A stretch of DNA of 64,000 nucleotides from Sporisorium sorghi (Eukaryota; Basidiomycota; Ustilaginomycetes; Ustilaginales; Ustilaginaceae): contig JALCCG010000101.1 of the NCBI GenBank assembly GCA_023212695.1, positions 3,243 through 67,242 on the forward strand. The letters are read 5' to 3'. The notes beneath the pieces were generated by a model, which ran no database searches, was not told where the DNA came from, and saw nothing but the letters and a program-made list of their open reading frames with translations. Below, in pieces: positions 28,001-36,883 of the stretch. The position numbers were made by a program, and so were the translations under genes. Position 1 is the first letter of the stretch; every line of letters starts with the position of its first letter.

Positions 28001-31000
28001 CGCCAGGGTCGGTCTCTCGAGAAAATTCGTAGAGCAGACAGTGGATGAGGCTACGCACGCGTGCCGACTCTTGCAGATCGGGACCCAAAACACCAATCAG
28101 TGCGTTGACGACGCGGCATACGGCCTGGTGGGCAGGAAGGTCAGCGCGCAGGTTGACGGATCCGGCGCTACCACCTTCGGGCTCGTGCGTGTCGAGCATG
28201 TACAGCTTGACGAGCATGCCGAGCGTGCTGGCGACATAGGGACTGTAGCTCAAGCTGGCCGAATCGATGACGACGTGGAGCGCTTCCAGGGCATTGTAGT
28301 GCACCGTCGGGTGCGGATCGTTGGATAGCGACATGAGCACGTTGACGATGGTCTTTGTGAGCGGACCAGCGGCCAGGCCACCCACCTCCTTGTAGACGGC
28401 ACCAAAGGCAAGTGCGCAGCCGGCACGGGCATCCGGGTCGCGGTTGCCTACGATCTGATCGACGAGGAACTGCACCTGACTGGACAGTGCCTGCGAGCCG
28501 GCCACAGCGGCAAGCTTTCCGTAGGCTTCGCTGGCGGCGGCGCGCAGTGCAGGATCGGCCTGAAGGAGTGCATCCTGCAAGAGATCCTTGATGGCCGAGC
28601 TGAGTCGATCGTTGTTGAATCCGCCTGGACGCTTGCCGTTGGCACCCGTTCCTCCTTGCACTGCCACCCTGAGCGCGCCAAGGATGGCAACGACGACATT
28701 GACCTGGATCGCCTGCTTGCGTCCAGGGTTCTTGTCGAGCTTGGTGCTGCGAGTGTGGGCAAGCATCGCCTCGATCGCAGCCACCTGCACATCTCGCTCC
28801 TGGTACGGGAAGAGAGAGGTGAAAAGCTGGATGCCAGCATCGACAACGCCGGTCGCTGCAGGCGGAGATAGGGTAGCCGAGTCTGCAGGTTCAGCAGCGC
28901 TGCCGGACACACCCGAGTCCTGCGAGGCCCGACTGGACGCCGAGGTACGTGCTGTCGAGTAGAGGAAGAGCTCGTCGTGTTCAGCGGCGCCGAGCACGGG
29001 ACGCCCCTGGAGTGCGTCGAGCTGCGTCTCGACGAGATCACGATTGAGCAAGTCGGGACGAGCAATGGCGCTCGATGCGACAAGACCACCTACGGGGTCG
29101 GATACAAAGGTCTCGGCATCGCGCTGCAAACTCGTCACGCCAAATGCATAGCCATCGGCCATCTCCCACACGCTGGTAAAGTTGCCTGCACTGGCGGCAA
29201 TGGCGGCCTGGGCCGAGCTTCCAATGTAACGATCCGGATCGGCAAACGTCTGGATGGTTGCCTTGATCAGACCCGCCTGCATCGGCTCGATGGCTGGGTT
29301 CTGAGCCAAGACGGTTAGGCACTGGAGGAGACGGCGGCGCAGGAGGAACTCTCGATCGAGAAGCGAGAGCGTGCTGCGGTCGGCGCCTGGCGTGTGCTCC
29401 TGCAAGAGGTGCGGATTCTGAGCAGCAAAGCCATCGACAAAGGCCAATGTGTTGCTAAGCAGCGCCACGAGCCTGCGCGCGGTGTCGAGGGTGACGAGGC
29501 TCGAGCCGTTGTGAAGGAGGAAGGCGAAGATCGAGGTAAGCGTGCATTCTCGCACGTGCAGCAGGAAGCCCCATTCGGCATCGGAGCGTGTCGAAGGACC
29601 GGGTGCCGTATCCTTGGAAGTGGGTTTGGGCAGCGAATTGCGCCAGAGGATGAGCAGCTGCGGGAGATGAAGGCGTACAAAGTTGGGACCGAGCGAGGTG
29701 AGAGAGCCGACGAGCGTCCAGGCGACCGAGATCTCGACGGTGGAGACGTTGAGGTTATGGTTGCCGCTGTTCTTGAGCAGCTGGATGGCGAGCGAGAGCA
29801 CTTTCGAGCTGATGGCAAAGGAAGTGTACAGAGGCCGTTGCGGAATGACACTGATGAGGGCGGCAAGACCCTTTGCGTGTCCGTTGGCGTGCTTCGAGAG
29901 CTGAGCGATGCCGATGGAGCCGCCGCCGTTGGCGAGCGTGGTGAGGTCACGGTTGAGAAGCTCGAGAACGGCAGCAAGCGTGGGCGAGAGGTGGACGGGC
30001 GACACCTGGCACAAGGTCTTGAGACACCACGAGGCTTGCACCTGCACCGAGCGACTCGGGTGGGCAAGGCAACGGATGAGCGGGTCGTAGGCAGCATCGA
30101 GCACCTGCGGAGGCACGCTTCCGAGCTGGACAAGGAGACCCGAGATCTCGGCGAGAGCAAGCGAGAGCGTGGTTTTGGAGGGCGGCTGCTGCTCGGGCAT
30201 GACGGCGGGCCACTTTTTGAGGTAGCTGACGCAGATTTCCTGAATGGCCAGAACCTGCGCCTGCTCGCCAAGCATGCGCTCTCCGACGAGCTTGCGCAGG
30301 ATGAGCGAGACGCCGGTGCGGACGTTGAGCACATCGGCACGCGTGAGAGACGAACCGCGAGAGTGGTTAGGGAGATCGTCGATGAGGTGCTTGAGTATGG
30401 TGGCGTAGTTGGCGTTGACCCAAGCGGAGCCGAGCGTCTCGAAGAGGGTTGCATAGACGTCGAGAAGGGCCGCTCGCGCTTTGCGGCTGGTGGAGCTGCG
30501 GAGGAAGGGCAGAGAGAGCTGATCGAGCATGCCTACGGGTGTCATCATAGCGCGAGGAGCACTTGCTGCCGCTGCTGCCGCCGCCGAGGGGTTTGCGTCG
30601 TCATCGTCTGAATCGTCGTCTGCACCACCCTCCTTTTTCTTTTTGCTCGTCTTTTTGGTTGGAGCTGGGGCGGGTGGCGCCTGTTCGATCTGGGTGGAAG
30701 CGAGGAGGCCGGCTAGCACACGGCTGAGGGCGCGCTTGGTGACAAAGTCGGCTGATTCAATTGCCTTGAGGGCGGGCGAGACGAGGGCTTCGACTTCGTT
30801 GCGTGAAGTAACGAGCTGAGCGTGGCGAACGATGGCAAGGATGCAGTCTGCACATCCGCGCACAATGGCGCCTGCACGATCCGAAAGGCCTTGACGAAGC
30901 GCCTTGATGAGGTCCTTGCCCACCTGATCGCCCAAGCTCTTGCCAGCAACATTGAGCGTCTTTTGGAGCGCCAGCAGTGCATGGTAGCGGAGGATGACGG

Positions 31001-31571
31001 GATGGCTCGACTGTTTGAATACTTTCTGGGTGATGTTGATTATGTCGTTGAAGAGTGACATGATCTGCTGGCCTAGAGTGCCAAAAACTTCGCCGAGGAC
31101 ATAGAGGGCGGCGACACGCACCTCGCGTTCTGCCGTCTTGCCCTTGGCATCTTCACCAGCGACCTTGATGAGGTTTTGCAGGACATCAAAGAGGGAGCGC
31201 GAATCGATGCGACGGAAGAGCACGAGGATGCAGCGAGCGAGCAGTCGTCGAGTGGGCCTTCCTGGACGTGGGATGGCGGTATTGGCAGCTACAGTGATGG
31301 TATTGTCGTCGCTCTTGCCAAAGGTGACGCTTGGACAGGCGAGTTTGAGGATTGCGGCTTCGAAGCTGCTCTGATTCGATTTGATCGTTTCGACTTCGGC
31401 CTTGATCAGAGCCTGTTCCGCTTTCGAGAGCCATTCGATGACAAACACGTCTCCCTGATCGGAAGAGGTTGCAGCTTGAAGGCGGGCTTCGTCCAGCTCG
31501 AGCGCTTCGCTGTACTGCGATTGTGATGGCGCCTCGGTCTGCCCGAAAGATTGTGATGCAGAGGAGGGCAT
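25083..31571 (-). CDS. LAA1: HEAT-repeat protein Laa1/HEATR5, AP-1 accessory factor
   Basis: A 2162-residue, single-exon HEAT-repeat protein matching yeast Laa1 and human HEATR5A/B, which localise the AP-1 clathrin adaptor for trafficking between the trans-Golgi and endosomes. The N-terminal region (FVIEWLSKAEQALIKAE, then RCILVLFRRIDSRSLFDVLQ) is diagnostic. HEAT helices continue over almost the whole length, with an acidic/Lys low-complexity patch near residue 320 (KKTSKKKKEGG, then DDDSDDDD) and an Ala/Gly-rich stretch near the C-terminus. I chose the ATG at 31571: the frame stays open to 31802, but the upstream part lacks an ATG and runs through a GTGCT pentanucleotide repeat. It is close in length to yeast Laa1 (about 2014). 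It is divergent from UBP2. Confidence 0.88.
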   Translation of the reverse strand: MPSSASQSFGQTEAPSQSQYSEALELDEARLQAATSSDQGDVFVIEWLSKAEQALIKAEVETIKSNQSSFEAAILKLACPSVTFGKSDDNTITVAANTAIPRPGRPTRRLLARCILVLFRRIDSRSLFDVLQNLIKVAGEDAKGKTAEREVRVAALYVLGEVFGTLGQQIMSLFNDIINITQKVFKQSSHPVILRYHALLALQKTLNVAGKSLGDQVGKDLIKALRQGLSDRAGAIVRGCADCILAIVRHAQLVTSRNEVEALVSPALKAIESADFVTKRALSRVLAGLLASTQIEQAPPAPAPTKKTSKKKKEGGADDDSDDDDANPSAAAAAAASAPRAMMTPVGMLDQLSLPFLRSSTSRKARAALLDVYATLFETLGSAWVNANYATILKHLIDDLPNHSRGSSLTRADVLNVRTGVSLILRKLVGERMLGEQAQVLAIQEICVSYLKKWPAVMPEQQPPSKTTLSLALAEISGLLVQLGSVPPQVLDAAYDPLIRCLAHPSRSVQVQASWCLKTLCQVSPVHLSPTLAAVLELLNRDLTTLANGGGSIGIAQLSKHANGHAKGLAALISVIPQRPLYTSFAISSKVLSLAIQLLKNSGNHNLNVSTVEISVAWTLVGSLTSLGPNFVRLHLPQLLILWRNSLPKPTSKDTAPGPSTRSDAEWGFLLHVRECTLTSIFAFLLHNGSSLVTLDTARRLVALLSNTLAFVDGFAAQNPHLLQEHTPGADRSTLSLLDREFLLRRRLLQCLTVLAQNPAIEPMQAGLIKATIQTFADPDRYIGSSAQAAIAASAGNFTSVWEMADGYAFGVTSLQRDAETFVSDPVGGLVASSAIARPDLLNRDLVETQLDALQGRPVLGAAEHDELFLYSTARTSASSRASQDSGVSGSAAEPADSATLSPPAATGVVDAGIQLFTSLFPYQERDVQVAAIEAMLAHTRSTKLDKNPGRKQAIQVNVVVAILGALRVAVQGGTGANGKRPGGFNNDRLSSAIKDLLQDALLQADPALRAAASEAYGKLAAVAGSQALSSQVQFLVDQIVGNRDPDARAGCALAFGAVYKEVGGLAAGPLTKTIVNVLMSLSNDPHPTVHYNALEALHVVIDSASLSYSPYVASTLGMLVKLYMLDTHEPEGGSAGSVNLRADLPAHQAVCRVVNALIGVLGPDLQESARVRSLIHCLLYEFSRETDPGVIVESTKALQHFGLFAAQYVDVAAWIAQLRKQLTGRQRTLKLAATNAFYQLVQREALAMSRIGGDQLVEEFFAQLDEDPKLDGAREVILSWLQKTADLAPSGWIDLCQRIMSSVPNRNTADAAAKGKEALPSLATMLQDEEAAAIDLGNDTNAVKLNATGGSRWRTQLFALRCLHQVFVTVRQAGKLEHFSTPPGAGEKGQASPQRRLLMSNRVVDLIRMAFSASTSANIEIRLEGLVVLRDVIESFRLARDPDFEEALLLEQHQAPIAAALTPAFLADSTPEVLASAVQVCAIFVSSGVIKEVSRMGRILKQLVSALDSCMQPSMTQLGDVKDLSQNANAMLKIAVFTAWAELQTASATQKYLEDVVKPHVARIVPYWIACLREYAKIRSDPEMDAGGAPGGPGPSINASLDSQYAGLAREVVLPYHERSWYTILQALTGLLHESDARVLAAMDGETVPATVGSTANAPKTRSEPCLFFFVLYGLAFEALATRSSSSVESVQEGKVMRISLRAMTALSKPEVAGSALLQDTLFSELCNLWYRLVMTEPPAVQVSVLETIGGMAASYGKLLLSVDDEAAAQAGKLPNEAKLSQCLRVVVCVLQNVRATRGSVDEKSALLRVAYSAYIGIVGLYPKMLQEDLFAVGFYTYAELLKDETSEQDLVGSSLGSLKDLCERSAKSVKPNGDVLQRSIHGFLSQALQHVDDMRTRAGRIALNKTKNSLLAVVVVLTSIPVNVKVSQAVAEHACYLIVQKVLQFEEEVEQWKQTSQAKGAEAQPLGEGVEEIGLTAVNCARTVVLASSRGNAALLYCVGQLLPGLIEFVCRAGPLVASTGPRMGATPMTALRSALEDVIKTFAGLVAVLPHEGEFRAQALAIILPTLLVLLSPSSVTVTELHTFTVRQLITLAGQHAAAFKEATAALDAERRAVLENAIRAQLGQQSAGAGGAGAGGAGSAGVGAKQPASSIALKSFGS

Positions 31572-32451
31572 TACAGCAACGTCGCTGAGTGTGCTGTGCT
31601 GTGCTGTGCTGTGCTGTGCTGTGCACTTGAACGGAAGCGACGACAAGGGGAAGTCGCAGCCGTAAAGTGAAGGTTCGGGATCGCCGAGTTGCTGGTCGTC
31701 GTTGGGCAAAGTGTAGGTGCGGGTTAGATGGAAGAAGGAAGAGAGGCAGAGAGTATCGATCGAGTCGACTAATTTTCGGCTCAGGAGTCGGGGCCAAGTC
31801 AAAGTGTCACACGCGCTTGTTTGCCCCTTGCTCCGCTGCTTTTTCCTTCGTCCCGATCGATCTGCTTTAGACGTCGTCCACAGCCACCCGGCACTTCCGA
31901 ATGATCTCAGCAGCGGAGCCTGTCAGCTTTCGTCTTGAAGTAGACGGCACAGCCAGCACTTCAGCTTCTCTTGAGGACTTGAGCCACGACTGTGGTGCTA
32001 GAAGCTACCAAGATCTCGATGCCAGAATCGACCCGATCTCGGTCGACCAGACACGCGATTTGAAGCGCACTGGCCTCCACCTCGCAGTGCGCAGTCCGCA
32101 GCCACGAAGGCCTTTCTTCGCCTGCTCAAGCAAAGAAGAGCGGGCTCAGTTTATTTGCTCTTCCTTTTCTTCTTCTTCACTTCCACCTCAAACTTGTCCT
32201 TAGGCCCTGGTCAGCTCATCTAGGATCCCGCCCTCGATCACTCGGAGCATCCTGCCGCACTACGTTGCTCGTCTTGGTAGCGTTAGCGTCGCCGCCGTGG
32301 CGCCTTTTTTCTCTAATACGAACGACGCATGCCACGGGCGCAGTTCGCCAAAGAGCCCTCGAGATCATCTAGCGGCAGGTACATGCGCTTTCCATCGACA
32401 TCGCCTTCTGTCACAGGCTGCTGTTGAATTTCGGCTGCTATTTCGGTCATT
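31572..32451. other. Divergent intergenic region LAA1 / UBP2
   Basis: 880 bp between divergent starts. It contains the GTGCT pentanucleotide repeat in the presumed LAA1 leader. Unlike several other divergent regions in this window it has no long homopolymer. A 100-codon ATG frame at 31901-32203 has no recognisable features. Confidence 0.5.
31591..31624. repeat. Pentanucleotide repeat (GTGCT)n, about 6.8 copies
   Basis: Perfect tandem GTGCT units lying 20-53 bp upstream of the LAA1 ATG, so probably within its 5' leader, where it reads AGCAC on the mRNA strand. Confidence 0.9.
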
Positions 32452-35400
32452 ATGGGTGAGCAACGGAGCGAGTTTGACCTCAACAGCATCGTCGACAACG
32501 TCACACGTCCAACCGACTCCCAAGCAATCCGAGGCATTAACGCGGCCCCCGGTGCGGCTGGCGACGAAAGCGAGGCCGTCGACATCACCATCGATGAAGA
32601 CGACCACAAAAAGGTCTTTGGATCGCAGTCCGATGTCCCTCCAGGGCTAGCACCTCGATCGCATACGAGGCAAGATGCTCCCACAACAACCGTCTCGGAT
32701 GCTATCCCATCCTCTCCACCTCCCTCGTACGGTCACGTATCTCAAGTGACAGCAAACACAGCGAACACCGACTCGAATGGAAACGCTGCCCTGCGCACAT
32801 TCCATTTCCGCCTGCCTACCGCTCTGCACGAATCCGGCTTGCTCTTCAATCCGCAACTCAGCCTAAGCAAAGTCAGCTTCAAGCGCGATCAGCCTGCAGA
32901 TGCACCGTCGATCGCCGCGACTCCGCTCAGCCAGGACTCGGCGTTCACCGCAGCAGCATCGTCATCTACCGACTCTGTCCCGCCACCCACCCTCGCCGAG
33001 ATCGAAGCATGCAAACCACATCCAGAGGCGCTCTTCGTCGCCGAAACACTCGAATGGAGGCTCATCCTCGACCAGTCTCAAATGTACCGCGTCCCGCCCA
33101 TGCCCGCCTCTGCACACGATGCATCCGAGCTCTACGAAGCCTGCGACATCGTGCCTGGCTCCGTCTCCATGTTCGAGACCGAGCCCGTCTTGATTCCTGA
33201 ACACATCCAGCAGAACCCTGTCCGGCTCCTCGAACTCTGGGATCCAGCAAAACCACATGCGCCGCCTCCCGTCCTCGAAGATTTCAACTCGCATCAATGC
33301 TACCTCACCGGCAAGCAGCTCCTCTCAAGTCCTCCAGACAGCATCGTCAGCGTCGTCGACCGACAACTCCTCACTCGTTTCAAAGAGAACCGCGAGAATG
33401 ACCCCGGCGTTGGCCTCACGGGACCAGAGACCTTCGTTCGTGCCCTCCGCGTCCTACTCAGGGTGATCGGCAACTACGTTCACGGCGAGCGACGCGGTGC
33501 CCCCACCACCAGCGTCTTGCTCGCTCAAAGGCTCGGATGGGACCAGCTTTCGCGCCAGATCTTTTTGAGCTTAGGTTGGAAGGAGAGTGCCATGCCCGAC
33601 GGCCGCACTGCTATCCTTCCGCCACCCAGCACTTCCACATCGGCCCAAGCAGCAGACTCGATCGATGCGTTCGAATCAGAGATGATTCTTCGTCGCAACA
33701 CTCGTGCTTGGATCGAACTCAGCGTATGGCTGGCTTTCCACGTCGACCAACTACGCAAAACAAGACCCACTTCGGCAATGCTCACTGTCGCCGACAAACC
33801 CGTCGCTACTCGAGTTGAAGCTCATCCCGCCTCCGAGTCGCTCCTCGACATGATCGGTTTGCGTCAGGATCACCTTGATACGACCTATAGGAAGCAACTC
33901 CCAACCACCACGCACGAGGCCTTTTTCACTTTGGGCGCTTCCAGCACCACTCGTGATCAGCTTGTCAAGTTTGCTTACCTGATCAACATGCAGGCCAACC
34001 AAGAACGCCGCGCCCTCGAGCTGTTTGCAGCCCTCAAGGAAATCTTCGATTCTCAACGCCGTACGTCGCGCGTGCTCGAGGAGCTCATCGCTTATGAGCA
34101 AAGTCAGGGCAGATTCACTCCTCGCGACGTCGACCAAGCCTACGATCGCCTCCATCTTGGTGCTGCTCATCTCGGCCCTGATGTGGAACGCGAGAGCATT
34201 CCGATCGACTTGATCGTGGACAACTACAAAGCACGCGCGCGCGAAGTGCTCATCAACAGCGATGCTTCCGAGCATGCTGCCGTGAAGAACGCGCTGCGCA
34301 TCATCTCTCTGCACCTCGGCCAGCCAGAGAGGCTGGTACAAGCGCTCGACGAAGGCGTCGACATGGACATTGATCAGGCGTGCGGGATGCTCGACACCAA
34401 TCCAGACATGGACGACTCTACGGTCCTCGCCATCTTTGACCTCTACGTCGCAGATGCACCCGCACGCCGAGATGCTCTGCGTCATGCCCTGCGTGCCATT
34501 GCAGAGCATCGCAACAGCGAGTATCTGCGCCACTTTCTCCGCACAGGCGAAAAGGATGCGTCCGTCGCCTGGCAGCAACTGCCCTCCAACGACATTCCCG
34601 CCGGTATCGACAACATCGGGAACACGTGCTACCTCAACTCGGTCCTGCAGTACTTTTTCTCCATTACCGAGGTTCGCAACCGTGTCTTGCAGGCCGCATC
34701 GACTCTCAACGAGCCAACGCACAAAGATCAGCTTCCATTTGACGCCGAGCGAAGAGTGGGCGGTCAGCGTATCACTCCGCGCGAAATGGAGCGCAGCAAG
34801 CGGTTTGTGGCGCAGCTTGGCGGGCTCTTTCATCATCTGATCCATGCCAACGCTTTGTCGGTCCGTCCGGAGAGGGAGCTAGCGTACCTGGCACTAGTAT
34901 CGTCGCGCGCAGAGGATTTGGAGGCCGAGCTCAATCCGGTACCGGAGGCCAGTGCATCCGAAACTCTGGCTGAGTCTCAGGCCGCGGCTGTTCTCTCTTC
35001 TGATCCGACCGCCATCGAGGACGCAACGGACACGGCGACGACAGCTGCCACCCAAGTCCAGCCATCCAGTGCTGCCACACCGACGGTCTCCCAAACTGCA
35101 CCGCCCTTACCGCCTCGACCTGTCCGTCAGTCTACCGTCGCCAAGTCCACATCGGCTTCGGCTCTGCCACCACCTGCGCGACGAAACTCGCTGATGCAGT
35201 TGGGCGCGCAACAAGATGTGTCGGAGTGTTTGGACAATTGCATGTTCCAGCTCGAAGTCGCTCTAGCTGTCAGTGGAGAGGCCGGATCCAACACGGGCTC
35301 TTCTGCCGAACAGAGAATGGATGTCGATGGCACCGAGGAAGCGAAGCAACCGACCGATTTGGTGAATGGCAAGGTCCATGAGGATCTGCTCACTAGCCTA

Positions 35401-36768
35401 TTCCTCGGCAAAACATGCCAACGCGTCGAGGCAGATGCGATGCCCACGACCAATGACAGCAGCAGCGAGGCTGACGGCACTCTGTCTCGACCAGCTCAGC
35501 CACAGAAGCAGCCCAGCACACACATCAAGCACGAAGTGTTCAAGATCCTTCCGATCGACGTTCTGGAAGAGGGCCGTGACATTTACGATGGCTTTGACGG
35601 CTTCTTCGACTCGGATACATTCGTGGCCACGTCCGGGGCTGTGCAGCGCCGATCCGTAACACTGTTAGTTGCTCCACCGCTGTTGCAAATCCAACTGCAA
35701 CGCGTGCAGTACGACCGCGTCACGATGAGGGCGTTCAAGTCGCAAGCACACCTCGACATGCCCGAGACGCTCTATGTCGACCGCTACATGGACTTTGACG
35801 TCACCGACAGCGCCAATGCCGTGCGTGTCGCAAAGAGGCTGGACTATCAAGCGAAGCGGAGACGGATCGAGGAGCTGCGGGCCAAGCTGGCCGCTTGCAA
35901 GGACGGCGGCAACTTTCATCTGACGCAGACGCTCAGCCAAGCGGCCAATGTCGTTGAGGAACTTGCGAGGCTGCCGCCGCTAGCTGATGTGGCTGCGCAG
36001 CTCAGCGAGATCCGTGCGGATGGCGCACAGGCGGAGATGGTGGATGCGGTCAGCTCGAGTACGGGAGACAATGCTTTGGCTGCTGCACCCGCTGGCAATC
36101 TTGAAGGCTCGCTTCCTCCACCGCTGTCGACGCTCATCGATCCGGGACTCTCGAAATTGCTTCGCGACGAAGGCATTGTGCTGCGCGACCAAGTCAAGCA
36201 AGCGCAAGAAGAGATCGAAACGCTCAAGACCGAGATGGCGTCGATCTGGGCCGACGAGCGGCGCTTCTCGTACCGTCTTGTCGCCGTGTTCATGCATCGC
36301 GGCGAAGCGAGTCACGGGCACTACTTTTTGAACCTGCGCGGGGGAGGCGAGGCGAGCAAGTGGTACAAGTACAACGACTCGGCGGTGAGCGAGACGTCGC
36401 TGGACCAGGTGCTGAGGGATCGGTCGGGCGCGACGCCGTACTTGGTGACGTATGTACGCGAGGACTACGTGCAGCTGATCGACCCGATCTGTCGGCTGAT
36501 CGAGGTGGGACAAGAAGCGCAAGGTGGGCAGCAGGATTCGCAGCAGAGCGTGATGGAGGTGGATGCCCCGGCGGCGCAAGATGCGGCTGCTGCTGCGAAG
36601 TGGGAGAGTGAGGTTGCTGCGACAGCGGGAGAAGGGGAGCAGAATGAGGCGAATGGAGCAGAAGCGGCTCGGCCTCAGGTGATTACCGAGACTGTTCAGG
36701 CTGCAGCAGGGGAAGGAGGTAACGGCAACGAAAGTCCGATCAAGCGTGCTCGCACAGACAACCTCTAG
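32452..36768 (+). CDS. UBP2: Ubiquitin-specific protease Ubp2
   Basis: A 1438-residue deubiquitinase of the USP family, closest in layout to fungal Ubp2, which trims K63-linked chains and counteracts the Rsp5 ubiquitin ligase in endocytic sorting. Residues 1-700 contain the long helical N-terminal region. The catalytic Cys box is GIDNIGNTCYLNSVLQYFF with Cys726. A large Ser/Pro/Ala-rich insertion lies at about 840-910, followed by the QQDVSECLDN block at about 921. The His box at about 1284-1295 includes GHYFLNLR with His1290, followed by WYKYNDSAVSE and the terminal PYLVTYVRED. All catalytic residues are intact. The last 100 residues are Ala/Glu-rich and end in a basic SPIKRARTD, a possible nuclear signal. 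The ATG at 32452 is the first good one. It is convergent with the next gene, 115 bp apart. Confidence 0.88.
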   Translation: MGEQRSEFDLNSIVDNVTRPTDSQAIRGINAAPGAAGDESEAVDITIDEDDHKKVFGSQSDVPPGLAPRSHTRQDAPTTTVSDAIPSSPPPSYGHVSQVTANTANTDSNGNAALRTFHFRLPTALHESGLLFNPQLSLSKVSFKRDQPADAPSIAATPLSQDSAFTAAASSSTDSVPPPTLAEIEACKPHPEALFVAETLEWRLILDQSQMYRVPPMPASAHDASELYEACDIVPGSVSMFETEPVLIPEHIQQNPVRLLELWDPAKPHAPPPVLEDFNSHQCYLTGKQLLSSPPDSIVSVVDRQLLTRFKENRENDPGVGLTGPETFVRALRVLLRVIGNYVHGERRGAPTTSVLLAQRLGWDQLSRQIFLSLGWKESAMPDGRTAILPPPSTSTSAQAADSIDAFESEMILRRNTRAWIELSVWLAFHVDQLRKTRPTSAMLTVADKPVATRVEAHPASESLLDMIGLRQDHLDTTYRKQLPTTTHEAFFTLGASSTTRDQLVKFAYLINMQANQERRALELFAALKEIFDSQRRTSRVLEELIAYEQSQGRFTPRDVDQAYDRLHLGAAHLGPDVERESIPIDLIVDNYKARAREVLINSDASEHAAVKNALRIISLHLGQPERLVQALDEGVDMDIDQACGMLDTNPDMDDSTVLAIFDLYVADAPARRDALRHALRAIAEHRNSEYLRHFLRTGEKDASVAWQQLPSNDIPAGIDNIGNTCYLNSVLQYFFSITEVRNRVLQAASTLNEPTHKDQLPFDAERRVGGQRITPREMERSKRFVAQLGGLFHHLIHANALSVRPERELAYLALVSSRAEDLEAELNPVPEASASETLAESQAAAVLSSDPTAIEDATDTATTAATQVQPSSAATPTVSQTAPPLPPRPVRQSTVAKSTSASALPPPARRNSLMQLGAQQDVSECLDNCMFQLEVALAVSGEAGSNTGSSAEQRMDVDGTEEAKQPTDLVNGKVHEDLLTSLFLGKTCQRVEADAMPTTNDSSSEADGTLSRPAQPQKQPSTHIKHEVFKILPIDVLEEGRDIYDGFDGFFDSDTFVATSGAVQRRSVTLLVAPPLLQIQLQRVQYDRVTMRAFKSQAHLDMPETLYVDRYMDFDVTDSANAVRVAKRLDYQAKRRRIEELRAKLAACKDGGNFHLTQTLSQAANVVEELARLPPLADVAAQLSEIRADGAQAEMVDAVSSSTGDNALAAAPAGNLEGSLPPPLSTLIDPGLSKLLRDEGIVLRDQVKQAQEEIETLKTEMASIWADERRFSYRLVAVFMHRGEASHGHYFLNLRGGGEASKWYKYNDSAVSETSLDQVLRDRSGATPYLVTYVREDYVQLIDPICRLIEVGQEAQGGQQDSQQSVMEVDAPAAQDAAAAAKWESEVAATAGEGEQNEANGAEAARPQVITETVQAAAGEGGNGNESPIKRARTDNL

Positions 36769-36883
36769 ACAGACACATGACGAATGCGATGCTCACAACA
36801 GTTTCGATCTGTGGCTCTGTGTGTGATGTATATGCTTTCCGTTGCATAATGAGTACGAGTACTGAATGCTTGCGATATATAAC

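Noticed and set aside
31572..31802. N-terminal extension of LAA1 (77 residues)
   Set aside because: It has no ATG and reads through a pentanucleotide repeat, giving a repetitive TAQHS peptide; more likely 5' leader.
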